From Anaerolineae bacterium (GTDB taxonomy: Bacteria > Chloroflexota > Anaerolineae > B4-G1 > SLSP01): a DNA stretch of 7,185 nt. The position numbers and the translations under genes are program-made. The DNA lies in the NCBI GenBank assembly GCA_016927095.1, contig JAFGNI010000523.1, positions 1 through 7,185 of the forward strand. Reading direction: 5' to 3'. Under the pieces are notes generated by a model that was not told the origin of the DNA, did no database searches, and was given only the letters and a program-made list of their open reading frames with translations. This document shows positions 1 to 6,435 of this stretch, one piece after another; position 1 is the first letter of the stretch; each line of letters begins with the position of its first letter.

Positions 1-501
1 CTCGCTGCAGGCGGCCAGACCTACAAGATGCGCTTTGGCCACCGGGGCGCCAACCATCCGGTCCGCGATATGCGCACGGGGCAGATCGTGATCACGACCC
101 AAAACCATGGCTTCGCCCTGGATCCCACAAGCTTGGGCATCGGTTGGGCACCCCTCGACGCGGCCTTCACGCCCGCCGTCCCGGGGCTCTGTGAGGCGGC
201 GCCCTTGGCGACGGATGCCCCGGACGATGCTTCCCAGGCGTGGGTCGCCTCTGATGCGGCGCCTGCAGCCGCCACGATGGCCGACAAGCTGCCCAAGGAG
301 CCCCTTTTGGGATATAGCCCGGCTGGCTTCGGCGCGCTGGAGGTCACCTATCTCTCGCTGAACGACGGCACGGTTGAGGGCTTGCGCTTCCGGGACTACC
401 CCGCCCTGTCGGTGCAGTTCCATCCCGAGGCAGCTCCCGGTCCCCACGACGCGAGCTCGTTCTTCGAGCAGTTCCTTTCGATGGTCAAGGACCACGCCTA
501 G
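1..501 (+). CDS. carA: Carbamoyl-phosphate synthase small (glutaminase) subunit, C-terminal part
   Basis: This is the 3' end of carA; the gene enters the window already open, in frame 1, and ends at TAG 499-501, leaving 166 codons. The subunit hydrolyses glutamine and passes ammonia to CarB for carbamoyl phosphate synthesis in the cytoplasm. The reading shows the class I glutamine amidotransferase landmarks FGHRGANHPV (codons from base 34), TQNHGFALD (from base 100), SLNDGTVEG (from base 355) and QFHPEAAPGPHD (from base 415). In the last motif, His at 421-423 and Glu at 427-429 match the catalytic His and Glu of the triad; the nucleophilic Cys lies upstream of the window. About 84 residues separate NHGF from SLNDGT, where E. 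coli CarA has about 20, so there is a loop expansion of roughly 60 residues rich in Ala, Pro and Asp. The gene abuts carB with no spacer, which fits translational coupling. Identity is secure. Confidence 0.97.
   Translation, partial: LAAGGQTYKMRFGHRGANHPVRDMRTGQIVITTQNHGFALDPTSLGIGWAPLDAAFTPAVPGLCEAAPLATDAPDDASQAWVASDAAPAAATMADKLPKEPLLGYSPAGFGALEVTYLSLNDGTVEGLRFRDYPALSVQFHPEAAPGPHDASSFFEQFLSMVKDHA
127..333 (+). other. Loop expansion within CarA (about 60 residues)
   Basis: Between the conserved NHGFALD and VTYLSLNDGT motifs, CarA carries about 60 extra residues compared with remembered E. coli CarA. The segment is Ala/Pro/Asp-rich and low in complexity (for example ASDAAPAAATMADKLPKEP), with no motif I recognise. 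It stays in frame and has the same GC-rich character as its surroundings. A TTGGG is repeated at 133-137 and 307-311, 58 codons apart and in frame, but five bases is too short to count as evidence of duplication. The boundaries are approximate. It may be a clade-typical surface loop. Confidence 0.7.
487..491 (+). promoter_or_regulatory. Ribosome binding site for carB
   Basis: AAGGA lies 10 bases ahead of the carB ATG, inside the last codons of carA. It supports the ATG directly after the carA stop codon as the carB start and suggests coupled translation of the two subunits. Confidence 0.5.
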
Positions 502-3500
502 ATGCCTAAGCGCACGGACCTGCATACCCTACTGATCATCGGCTCCGGTCCTATCGTCATCGGACAGGCGGCGGAGTTCGACTATTCCGGGACCCAGGCG
601 CTCAAGGCGCTGCGCGAGGCCGGCTACCGCCTCATCGTGGTCAACGCTAACTCGGCGACCATCATGACGGATCCCGAGCTCTCCGATGCCGTCTACATCG
701 AGCCCTTGACCGTAGAAGCGCTGGAGGCCATCATCCGGCGGGAGCGGCCCGACGCGCTGCTGCCTACCTTGGGCGGACAGACCGCCCTCAACCTGGCGGT
801 GGCCCTCCACGAGGCCGGCGTCCTTGAACGTTATGGCGTCCAGCTCATCGGCGCTTCCTTCGAGGCGATCCAACTCGCCGAGGACCGCGCGCTCTTCAAG
901 AAGACGATGGTGGAGATCGGTCTCGAGGTACCGCGCAGCGAGCAGATCGGTTCGTTGCGCGAGGCTATGGTGGTCGCGGAGGAACTCGGCTACCCCCTCA
1001 TCGCACGGCCTAGCTTCACGCTGGGTGGCACCGGCGGCGGCATCGCCTATAACGCCGACGAGCTCACGCAGATCGTGGCCCGCGGCCTGATCGAGAGCCC
1101 CTCACACACCGTCCTGCTCGAGGAGTCGGTCATCGGCTGGAAAGAGTACGAGATGGAGGTGATGCGCGACCACGCAGACAACGCTATCATCGTCTGCTCC
1201 ATCGAAAACATCGACCCGATGGGCATCCACACCGGCGATTCCATCACCGTCGCGCCCGCCCAGACCCTGACCGATCGCGAGTACCAGGCGATGCGCGATG
1301 CCTCGCTGGCAGTCTTGCGCGCCATCGGCGTTGATACCGGCGGCTCCAATATCCAGTTCGCCGTCGATCCCGAGACCGGGCGCATGGTCGTCATCGAGAT
1401 GAACCCGCGCGTCTCCCGCTCGTCGGCGCTGGCCTCCAAGGCCACGGGGTATCCCATCGCCAAGGTGGCGGCCCTCCTGGCCGTCGGCTACACTCTCGAC
1501 GAGATCCCCAACGACATCACGCGGCAGACCACCGCAGCCTTCGAACCGGCGTTGGATTACGTCGTGGTCAAGATGCCGCGCTTCCAGCTGGAGAAGTTCC
1601 CCGGCGCCGATCCCCGCCTTACGACGCAGATGAAGTCTGTGGGCGAGGCGATGGCCATTGGCCGCACGTTGAAAGAGGCCCTGGGCAAGGCGCTTCGCTC
1701 GCTGGAGCTGGACGCGACCCCCGACCTCGACTTCGATCGCATCCCGGAGTACCTGGCCAACCCGACGCCCGAGCGCCTCGCCTACATTCATGCTGCGCTC
1801 CGCCGCGGCTATACCGTTGAGGAAATCCGTGCCTACACCGGGATCGATCGCTGGTTCCTCACGGAGATGGCGCAGTTCATCGCGTATGAGGCCCACCTGC
1901 GCGCGCTGCCTTGGGATCAACTGGATCGCGACACACTGCTCCAAGCCAAGGCATGGGGCTTCTCAGACCTCGAGTTGGGTGAGCTCTTCGATCACTCCGA
2001 GTCCGACGTGCGCCACCGCCGCAACGCGCTGAACGTGCAGCCGGTCTACAAGATGGTCGATACCTGCGCGGCGGAGTTCGAGGCCTACACGCCCTATTTC
2101 TACTCCACCTACGGCGGCACCGAGGACGAGGCCATGCCCACCCATCGCCCCAAGGTCCTGATCCTGGGCTCCGGCCCCAACCGCATCGGTCAGGGCGTCG
2201 AGTTCGACTATGCCAATGTCCACGCCGTCTGGGCCCTCCAGGAGGAGGGCTATGAAGTGATCATGGTCAACTCCAACCCCGAGACGGTCTCCACGGATTA
2301 TGACACCGCCGATCGCCTCTATTTCGAACCGTTGACGGTGGAGGATGTGCTCCACGTCGTACAACACGAGAATCCCGTGGGCGTTGTCGTCGGCTTCGGC
2401 GGCCAGACGCCGCTGAAGTTGGCCCGGGCCCTCATCGACGCCGGTTTCCCGCTCCTGGGGACCGACTTCGCCGCCATCGAGATGGCCGAGGACCGCGAGA
2501 AGTTCGGCGCCCTCCTTGGCGAGCTGGGCCTTAAGAGCCCGCCCTGTGGGCTGGCCTCGACGGACGATGAAGCCCTGAAGGTGGCAGAGCGGCTGGGCTA
2601 TCCCGTGCTCCTGCGCCCCAGTTACGTCCTCGGAGGGCGCGCGATGGAGATCGTCAGCGACGCCGAGGAGCTGCGCCATTTCATCGCGGCTGCCGCTCGC
2701 GTTTCGCCGGGCTACCCTGTCCTGATCGACCGTTTCCTGGAAGGCGCGGTTGAGCTCGATGTCGACGTCCTTACCGATGGCGAGGACGTCTGGGTCGCCG
2801 GTCTGATGGAGCAGATTGAGGAGGCCGGTGTCCACTCCGGCGACTCTGCCTGCGTGATGCCGCCGGTGAGCCTGTCGGACGCCATGGTTGCCCGCATCGA
2901 GGTCGCTGTCGCCGATCTGGTCCGTGCAATGGGCTCTGCCGGCTTGGTCAACATCCAGCTGGCCATCCGGGGCAACGACCTCTATGTCTTGGAGGCTAAC
3001 CCCCGCGCTTCGCGCACCGTGCCCTACGTAAGCAAGGCGATCGGCATCCCCGTGGCGAAGCTTGCGGCCAAGATCCTCGTCGGCCACACGCTCAAGGAGC
3101 TGCTGCCGGCGTACTGGCCCTATGCCCTGCGCCCCGGCGACCGGTCGGAGTTGGACACGCTCTTGGCCGATCACCATCGCGCGCCCACGCCCTGGCCCAC
3201 CCGCGCCTCGGTCAAGGAAGTCGTCCTGCCCTTTGGGCGTTTTGAGGGGGCCGATGTGCTCTTAGGCCCTGAGATGCGCTCCACCGGCGAGGTGATGAGC
3301 TTCGGCGATAGCTTCCCGGAATCCTTTGCCAAGGCCCAGATCGCCGCCGGCAACCCGCTCCCTACCTCGGGGACGGCCCTGGTCAGTCTGGCTGACACCG
3401 ACAAGCGCGAGGGGACGTCGCTGGTGGCCCAGTTGTCTGATATGGGCTTCCGCATCGTCGCTACGCGTGGCACCGCCCAAGTCCTGCAGGCGATGGGCAT

Positions 3501-3882
3501 ACCCGCGGACGTCGTCATGAAGGTCGGCGAGGGCCGCCCCGATTGCGTCGACATCATTGTCCAGGACGACGTCGACCTGGTGGTCAACACACCTTCGTCG
3601 ATGGGGCGGGAGGGCCGGACGTCGGATCTAGGGACGGGCCCCGTCTCACTGGCGCCTCCCAGCGCGGCACGCCGCGGCGTGCCGCTGCCCTGGAGCGCCC
3701 GGCGGACGTCAGGTTACCGGATCCGGACCGCAGCGCTGCAGCACCACGTCCCCTATGTCACCACCCTCGTCGCGTTGCGCGCCACCGTCGCGGCAATCCG
3801 CCACCTGCGGAACCAGCCGCTCACGGTTAGCCGTCTCACGGAGCCGTCTATGCTAAAGGAGGCTGTCGATGGTCTTGCCTAA
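502..3882 (+). CDS. carB: Carbamoyl-phosphate synthase large subunit
   Basis: CarB uses two ATP, bicarbonate and the ammonia from CarA to make carbamoyl phosphate for arginine and pyrimidines. The 1126-residue reading has the full two-halves architecture. The first ATP-grasp synthetase half spans about 1-400, with [20 protein letters not shown] at 11-30, [15 protein letters not shown] at 168-182 and [18 protein letters not shown] at 299-316. A helical oligomerisation region follows at about 401-548. The second ATP-grasp half covers about 549-935, with [17 protein letters not shown] at 554-570, [15 protein letters not shown] at 704-718 and [18 protein letters not shown] at 831-848. A methylglyoxal-synthase-like allosteric domain ends the protein, with ATRGTA at 987-992, KVGEGRP at 1007-1013 and VNTPS at 1028-1032. 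It is about 50 residues longer than E. coli CarB (1073). Two in-frame expansions explain this: about 26 residues near 872-897 and 29 residues at about 1042-1070. In the first half the usual SNPAT is read as ANSAT (49-53). The start is the ATG touching the carA stop. Confidence 0.98.
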   Translation: MPKRTDLHTLLIIGSGPIVIGQAAEFDYSGTQALKALREAGYRLIVVNANSATIMTDPELSDAVYIEPLTVEALEAIIRRERPDALLPTLGGQTALNLAVALHEAGVLERYGVQLIGASFEAIQLAEDRALFKKTMVEIGLEVPRSEQIGSLREAMVVAEELGYPLIARPSFTLGGTGGGIAYNADELTQIVARGLIESPSHTVLLEESVIGWKEYEMEVMRDHADNAIIVCSIENIDPMGIHTGDSITVAPAQTLTDREYQAMRDASLAVLRAIGVDTGGSNIQFAVDPETGRMVVIEMNPRVSRSSALASKATGYPIAKVAALLAVGYTLDEIPNDITRQTTAAFEPALDYVVVKMPRFQLEKFPGADPRLTTQMKSVGEAMAIGRTLKEALGKALRSLELDATPDLDFDRIPEYLANPTPERLAYIHAALRRGYTVEEIRAYTGIDRWFLTEMAQFIAYEAHLRALPWDQLDRDTLLQAKAWGFSDLELGELFDHSESDVRHRRNALNVQPVYKMVDTCAAEFEAYTPYFYSTYGGTEDEAMPTHRPKVLILGSGPNRIGQGVEFDYANVHAVWALQEEGYEVIMVNSNPETVSTDYDTADRLYFEPLTVEDVLHVVQHENPVGVVVGFGGQTPLKLARALIDAGFPLLGTDFAAIEMAEDREKFGALLGELGLKSPPCGLASTDDEALKVAERLGYPVLLRPSYVLGGRAMEIVSDAEELRHFIAAAARVSPGYPVLIDRFLEGAVELDVDVLTDGEDVWVAGLMEQIEEAGVHSGDSACVMPPVSLSDAMVARIEVAVADLVRAMGSAGLVNIQLAIRGNDLYVLEANPRASRTVPYVSKAIGIPVAKLAAKILVGHTLKELLPAYWPYALRPGDRSELDTLLADHHRAPTPWPTRASVKEVVLPFGRFEGADVLLGPEMRSTGEVMSFGDSFPESFAKAQIAAGNPLPTSGTALVSLADTDKREGTSLVAQLSDMGFRIVATRGTAQVLQAMGIPADVVMKVGEGRPDCVDIIVQDDVDLVVNTPSSMGREGRTSDLGTGPVSLAPPSAARRGVPLPWSARRTSGYRIRTAALQHHVPYVTTLVALRATVAAIRHLRNQPLTVSRLTEPSMLKEAVDGLA
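3114..3198 (+). repeat. In-frame expansion in CarB flanked by a CTGGCCC direct repeat
   Basis: CTGGCCC occurs at 3114-3120 and again at 3192-3198, exactly 78 bases (26 codons) apart. The protein is about 24 residues longer here than E. coli CarB, between GHTLKELLP and [10 protein letters not shown]. Deleting one repeat copy and the interval gives 16 residues from GHTL to the SVKE motif, close to the 18 in E. coli. The interval holds a 10-base palindrome, CGACCGGTCG (3138-3147). A 7-base repeat in GC-rich DNA is only moderate evidence of an insertion or slippage event. Confidence 0.45.
3616..3710 (+). repeat. Putative palindromic element inserted in frame in carB
   Basis: CGGACGTC occurs at 3616-3623 and at 3703-3710, exactly 87 bases (29 codons) apart, giving a duplicated Arg-Thr-Ser at residues 1039-1041 and 1068-1070. 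Removing one copy and the interval restores [18 protein letters not shown], which matches the usual CarB length at this place within two residues of E. coli. The interval carries a perfect 22-base palindrome, a second 13-base hairpin (GACGGG-C-CCCGTC, 3633-3645) and outer arms that can extend the main stem. No terminal inverted repeats were seen at the edges. The layout resembles a small non-autonomous palindromic element with a target duplication, translated in frame; a duplication by another mechanism remains possible. Confidence 0.5.
3664..3685. repeat. Perfect 22-base palindrome inside carB
   Basis: The half GCGGCACGCCG (3664-3674) is followed directly by its exact reverse complement (3675-3685). 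Flanking arms GGCGC-C-TCC (3651-3659, one bulged C) and GGAGCGCC (3692-3699) can pair outside it, so RNA or single-stranded DNA from 3651 to 3699 could form one long imperfect hairpin. It is translated as Ala-Ala-Arg-Arg-Gly-Val-Pro within the allosteric domain expansion. Confidence 0.8.
3855..3862 (+). promoter_or_regulatory. Strong Shine-Dalgarno fixing the hydrolase start
   Basis: AAAGGAGG sits six bases ahead of ATG 3869, a near-perfect ribosome binding site. It lies inside carB, so the start 14 bases before the carB stop is well supported even though the N-terminal residues that follow come from a DNA repeat. Confidence 0.85.
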
Positions 3883-4978
3883 CGTTCAAACGTTGAAACG
3901 TTCCAACGTTCCAACGTACTCTGTCGATCCCGACGCATTTCTGGAGAAGCTCCTCGCCATCCCCAGCCCCTCCGGCGGTGAGGACATCTTCGCCGACTAT
4001 CTGGTCACCCAGATGCGCAAGTTGGGTTTCCGTGCTGGTCGCGACGAAGCCGGCAACGTCGTGGGGACAGTCGGTAGCCCCGTTGCACAAAAGGAAATCG
4101 TGTTGCTGGGGCATATGGACACGGTCCCGGGCTTCATCCCGGTACACTGGGAAGGCAACAAGCTTTACGGGCGGGGCGCCGTCGATGCTAAGGGTCCACT
4201 AGCCACCTTCGTGCTGGCCTCCGCCGCGATCGCACCCCGGTTGACCCAGGCTAAGGTCACCGTCATCGGGGCCGTCGAGGAGGAGTCCCACGGGTGGGGC
4301 GCCCACTACCTGGCCCAGACAATGGCGGCGCCCGACTACTGCATCATCGGTGAGCCCAGTGCCTGGGACAGCATCACGCTGGGCTACAAGGGGATGCTCA
4401 ACATGCAATATCGTCTGGTCCAGCCCGGTGGGCATAGCGCCGGCGAGACACCCGGACCTGCCGAGTATGCTGTCACTTTTTGGAACCATCTGCGCCGCTA
4501 TGCCTTCGCCTATAACCAGGGGCGCACCGGGCGCTACAACACGCTCGACCCGGCCCTGCGCGAGCTCCAGACCTTCAGCGATGGTCTCAACGACTTTGTG
4601 GAAATGAACCTTGTCGCCCGTATACCGCCCGATTTCAACATCGACGAGCTCCAGTCCCACATGGAGGACTGGGCTAACGGGGCCGAGCTCAAGTTTCTGG
4701 GTTCCGATCCCGCTTATCGTTCGGAGAAGAACACGCCGCCGGTTCGCGCCCTCCTGCGCGCCATCCGCGCCGAGGGTGGGCATCCGCGTTTCAAGCTCAA
4801 GACCGGCACGTCGGATATGAACACCGTTGGCCCTGTCTGGGAGTGTCCGATCGTGGCCTACGGGCCCGGCGATTCTTCTCTCGACCACACGCCGAAGGAG
4901 CACATCGAGATCGACGAGTTCTACCGCGGCATCGCCGTCCTCACCCGGGCCCTCGGGATCCTGGCCTCGGATGATTGA
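3869..4978 (+). CDS. lysK: M20 family [LysW]-ornithine/lysine hydrolase or acetylornithine deacetylase
   Basis: This 369-residue cytoplasmic metallo-hydrolase should release ornithine (and perhaps lysine) from a carrier or acyl group late in arginine or lysine synthesis. M20 di-zinc residues are visible: [10 protein letters not shown] (79-88) with His82 and Asp84, [10 protein letters not shown] (101-110) with bridging Asp106, AVEEES (135-140) with general base Glu137 and ligand Glu138, GEPS with Glu162, GGHSAG with His189, and [11 protein letters not shown] (335-345) with His340. The strings [19 protein letters not shown] and [13 protein letters not shown] resemble LysK proteins acting on LysW-bound substrates more than classical ArgE; this is from memory of the family. 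The start is set by the Shine-Dalgarno at 3855-3862 and overlaps carB by 14 bases. Residues 5-16 ([12 protein letters not shown]) are encoded by a tandem 8-base repeat, and the conserved domain begins near 18. Classical acetylornithine deacetylase or another M20 amidohydrolase is the alternative. Confidence 0.88.
   Translation: MVLPNVQTLKRSNVPTYSVDPDAFLEKLLAIPSPSGGEDIFADYLVTQMRKLGFRAGRDEAGNVVGTVGSPVAQKEIVLLGHMDTVPGFIPVHWEGNKLYGRGAVDAKGPLATFVLASAAIAPRLTQAKVTVIGAVEEESHGWGAHYLAQTMAAPDYCIIGEPSAWDSITLGYKGMLNMQYRLVQPGGHSAGETPGPAEYAVTFWNHLRRYAFAYNQGRTGRYNTLDPALRELQTFSDGLNDFVEMNLVARIPPDFNIDELQSHMEDWANGAELKFLGSDPAYRSEKNTPPVRALLRAIRAEGGHPRFKLKTGTSDMNTVGPVWECPIVAYGPGDSSLDHTPKEHIEIDEFYRGIAVLTRALGILASDD
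3881..3918. repeat. Tandem 8-base AACGTT repeat
   Basis: AACGTT starts at 3881, 3889, 3897 and 3905, with a decayed AACGTA at 3913, an exact 8-base period whose spacer dinucleotides are CA, GA, CC and CC. The first unit includes the AA of the carB stop TAA, and the array is read as the N-terminus of the downstream hydrolase. I recall similar AACGTTC-type arrays, translated as NVQTF/QRSNV peptides, in Chloroflexota genomes; this is memory only. AACGTTG (3889-3895) and CAACGTT (3904-3910) can form a seven-base-pair stem with an 8-base loop. Confidence 0.8.
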
Positions 4979-4992
4979 GGATGGATGATCGA
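4969..4992. repeat. Short GGATGATYGA direct repeat over the lysK stop
   Basis: GGATGATTGA (4969-4978) ends exactly with the hydrolase stop codon TGA and recurs as GGATGATCGA at 4983-4992, separated by GGAT. It looks like a remnant of a short tandem repeat that forms the start of the intergenic spacer. Confidence 0.5.
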
Positions 4993-5046
4993 TGCAGGGA
5001 GAACTCTCGAGCGCGTGTTTCCCTAACCAGGAATTGAGCTGAGACT
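4979..5046. other. Spacer between the hydrolase and GNAT genes
   Basis: This 68-base gap is the longest non-coding stretch in the window. It begins with the GGATGA repeat remnant. I see no -35/-10 pair, no stem followed by a T-run, and only a weak AGGA (5029-5032) 14 bases ahead of the next ATG. The downstream gene is therefore probably transcribed with the operon and may be translated less efficiently than lysK or argG. Confidence 0.5.
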
Positions 5047-6420
5047 ATGACTTCACGAGCATCACAGCTGCCCCAGGATCTTGGCGATGGTCTTGTCCTC
5101 CGTCGCGCAACGGTCGACGACACGGAAGCCGTCGCCGACTTCAACGCCCACGTGCACAGTGATCAGGGTTGGGACCAACCCGACGAATCCGTAGGCATCT
5201 GGGTCAAAGGCATGATGTCGGGAGATCACCCGACGATGGCGCCCGGTGATTTCCTCGTTGTCGAGGACACGAAGGCCGGTGCCGTGGTCTCTAGCACCTG
5301 TCTGATCCCGCAGACCTGGTCCTATGCGGGTATCCCCTTCGATGTCGGGCGGATTGAGTTGGTTGGAACCCACCTGGACTACCGGCGGCGGGGACTGGTG
5401 CGTGCCCAGTTCGACGTGCTCCACGCCTGGAGCGCTGAGCGCGGTCATCTGGTGCAGGGCATCACCGGCATTCCCTGGTACTACCGCCAGTTCGGCTACG
5501 AGATGGCGCCTGGCATGCATGGTGGACGCCGTGGCGCGATCGCGCATGTGCCTGAGCTCAAGGAAGATCAGGAAGAGCCCTACCGCATCCGGCCTGCGAC
5601 GCCGGAGGATCTCGGCTTCATCGCCGAGGTCGCCGCCCTGGGGAACCGGCGCAAGCTGCTGAGCTGCATGCGCGACGCCGCAATCTGGCGCTACGAGCTC
5701 GATGGTCGCACATCGCGGGACGCGGGTGGGCAGCTGCTGCGCGTGATCGAAACCCCCGCAGGCGACTCGGTGGGATTCTGTGCACACCCCGACATGCGTT
5801 GGGGCAGGACCCTTGCGTTGTTGGCCTATGAGCTCGCCCCAGGCATCTCCTGGTGGGCGGTCACGCCCTCAGTCATGCGCTACTTGGCGCAAGCCGGTGC
5901 CGGCCTGCCGCCCTATTACCCTTCTCCCGATGGCGGCCCGGTGTTCGATACCCTCGCCTTCTCCCTGGGGCATGAGCACCCGGCCTACGACATCGTGCAG
6001 GACTGGCTGCCCGAGGTGCGCAATCCCTATGCCTGGTACACCCGCGTGCCCGACCTGCCCGCCTTCCTCCGGCACATCGTCCCGGTCCTGGAGCAGCGTC
6101 TCGCTGGTTCAGTTCTAGTAGGCCATTCGGGCACGTTGAAGCTCGACTTCTATCGCGGCGGCGTCCGGCTGGTCCTGGAGGAAGGCCGCATCGTCGAGAT
6201 CACCCCGTGGTCCCTGGCAACGGAAGAGGACCAGGCGTGGCCGTCCGGGTTCGCCTTTGTCGGCTTCCCGGCCCTGACCTTCCTGCAGGTCCTCTTCGGC
6301 TACCGGTCCCTGGAGGAGCTCCAACACGCCTATGCCGACTGTGGCGGCAATCTGGAGGGGCGCCTGCTGGTCAACACCCTATTCCCGAAGCAACACTCGG
6401 CCATCTGGCCGATATCATAG
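5047..6420 (+). CDS. GNAT family N-acetyltransferase, Eis-like, with C-terminal sterol-carrier-like domain
   Basis: This predicted 457-residue cytoplasmic acetyltransferase has an unknown acceptor. An N-terminal GNAT domain (about 15-155) begins with GLVLRRATVDD and carries the acetyl-CoA pyrophosphate loop in THLDYRRRGLVRAQF (108-122), followed by GIPWYYRQFGYE (141-152). A second, degenerate GNAT-like domain starts at YRIRPATPEDLGFI (179-192) and runs to about 310. The remainder, about 335-457, resembles the SCP2-like C-terminal domain of Eis proteins and ends in LFPKQHSAIWPIS. That order and a length slightly above Eis (about 400) support the Eis-like superfamily, but no lysine or aminoglycoside specificity can be read from it. 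No signal peptide or membrane segment is seen. ATG 5047 is the first usable start, although its ribosome binding site is weak. Its place between lysK and argG suggests a link to arginine metabolism, which is inference. An ArgA-type N-acetylglutamate synthase seems unlikely because the domain plan differs. Confidence 0.88.
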   Translation: MTSRASQLPQDLGDGLVLRRATVDDTEAVADFNAHVHSDQGWDQPDESVGIWVKGMMSGDHPTMAPGDFLVVEDTKAGAVVSSTCLIPQTWSYAGIPFDVGRIELVGTHLDYRRRGLVRAQFDVLHAWSAERGHLVQGITGIPWYYRQFGYEMAPGMHGGRRGAIAHVPELKEDQEEPYRIRPATPEDLGFIAEVAALGNRRKLLSCMRDAAIWRYELDGRTSRDAGGQLLRVIETPAGDSVGFCAHPDMRWGRTLALLAYELAPGISWWAVTPSVMRYLAQAGAGLPPYYPSPDGGPVFDTLAFSLGHEHPAYDIVQDWLPEVRNPYAWYTRVPDLPAFLRHIVPVLEQRLAGSVLVGHSGTLKLDFYRGGVRLVLEEGRIVEITPWSLATEEDQAWPSGFAFVGFPALTFLQVLFGYRSLEELQHAYADCGGNLEGRLLVNTLFPKQHSAIWPIS

Positions 6421-6424
6421 ATAT

Positions 6425-6431
6425 GGAGGAG
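6425..6431 (+). promoter_or_regulatory. Shine-Dalgarno for argG
   Basis: GGAGGAG lies in the 15-base gap after the GNAT stop codon, its GGAGG core ending six bases before ATG 6436. It sets the argG start clearly. Confidence 0.85.
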
Positions 6432-6435
6432 AGCA

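Noticed and set aside
1102..1944. Minus-strand open frame (280 codons) opposite carB
   Set aside because: Same reason: antisense of conserved ATP-grasp sequence, with a low-complexity translation rich in Arg, Gly, Asp and His.
1963..3177. Long minus-strand open frame (404 codons) opposite carB
   Set aside because: It lies wholly opposite the strongly conserved carB frame and its translation matches no family I know. GC-rich DNA commonly leaves the antisense frame open.
3543..3830. Compensating frameshifts as the cause of the odd CarB segment
   Set aside because: The other plus frame across this stretch gives Arg/Pro-rich sequence with no CarB resemblance, and the conserved CarB frame resumes exactly after the second repeat copy, which favours an in-frame insertion.
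3881..3918. CRISPR-like array
   Set aside because: The units are 8 bases with 2-base variable positions and no spacers, so this is a simple tandem repeat.
4199..4903. Minus-strand open frame (234 codons) opposite the hydrolase
   Set aside because: It is the shadow of a gene whose catalytic motifs are all intact on the plus strand.
5041..5047. Separate promoter for the GNAT gene
   Set aside because: No spaced -35/-10 pair could be found in the 68-base spacer; TTGAGG and TTGAGC there lack a matching -10 box.
6412..6424. Small hairpin ATATC-ATA-GATAT over the GNAT stop codon
   Set aside because: Five AT-rich pairs with a three-base loop and no T-run, directly ahead of a strong ribosome binding site; too weak for a terminator or a supported control element.
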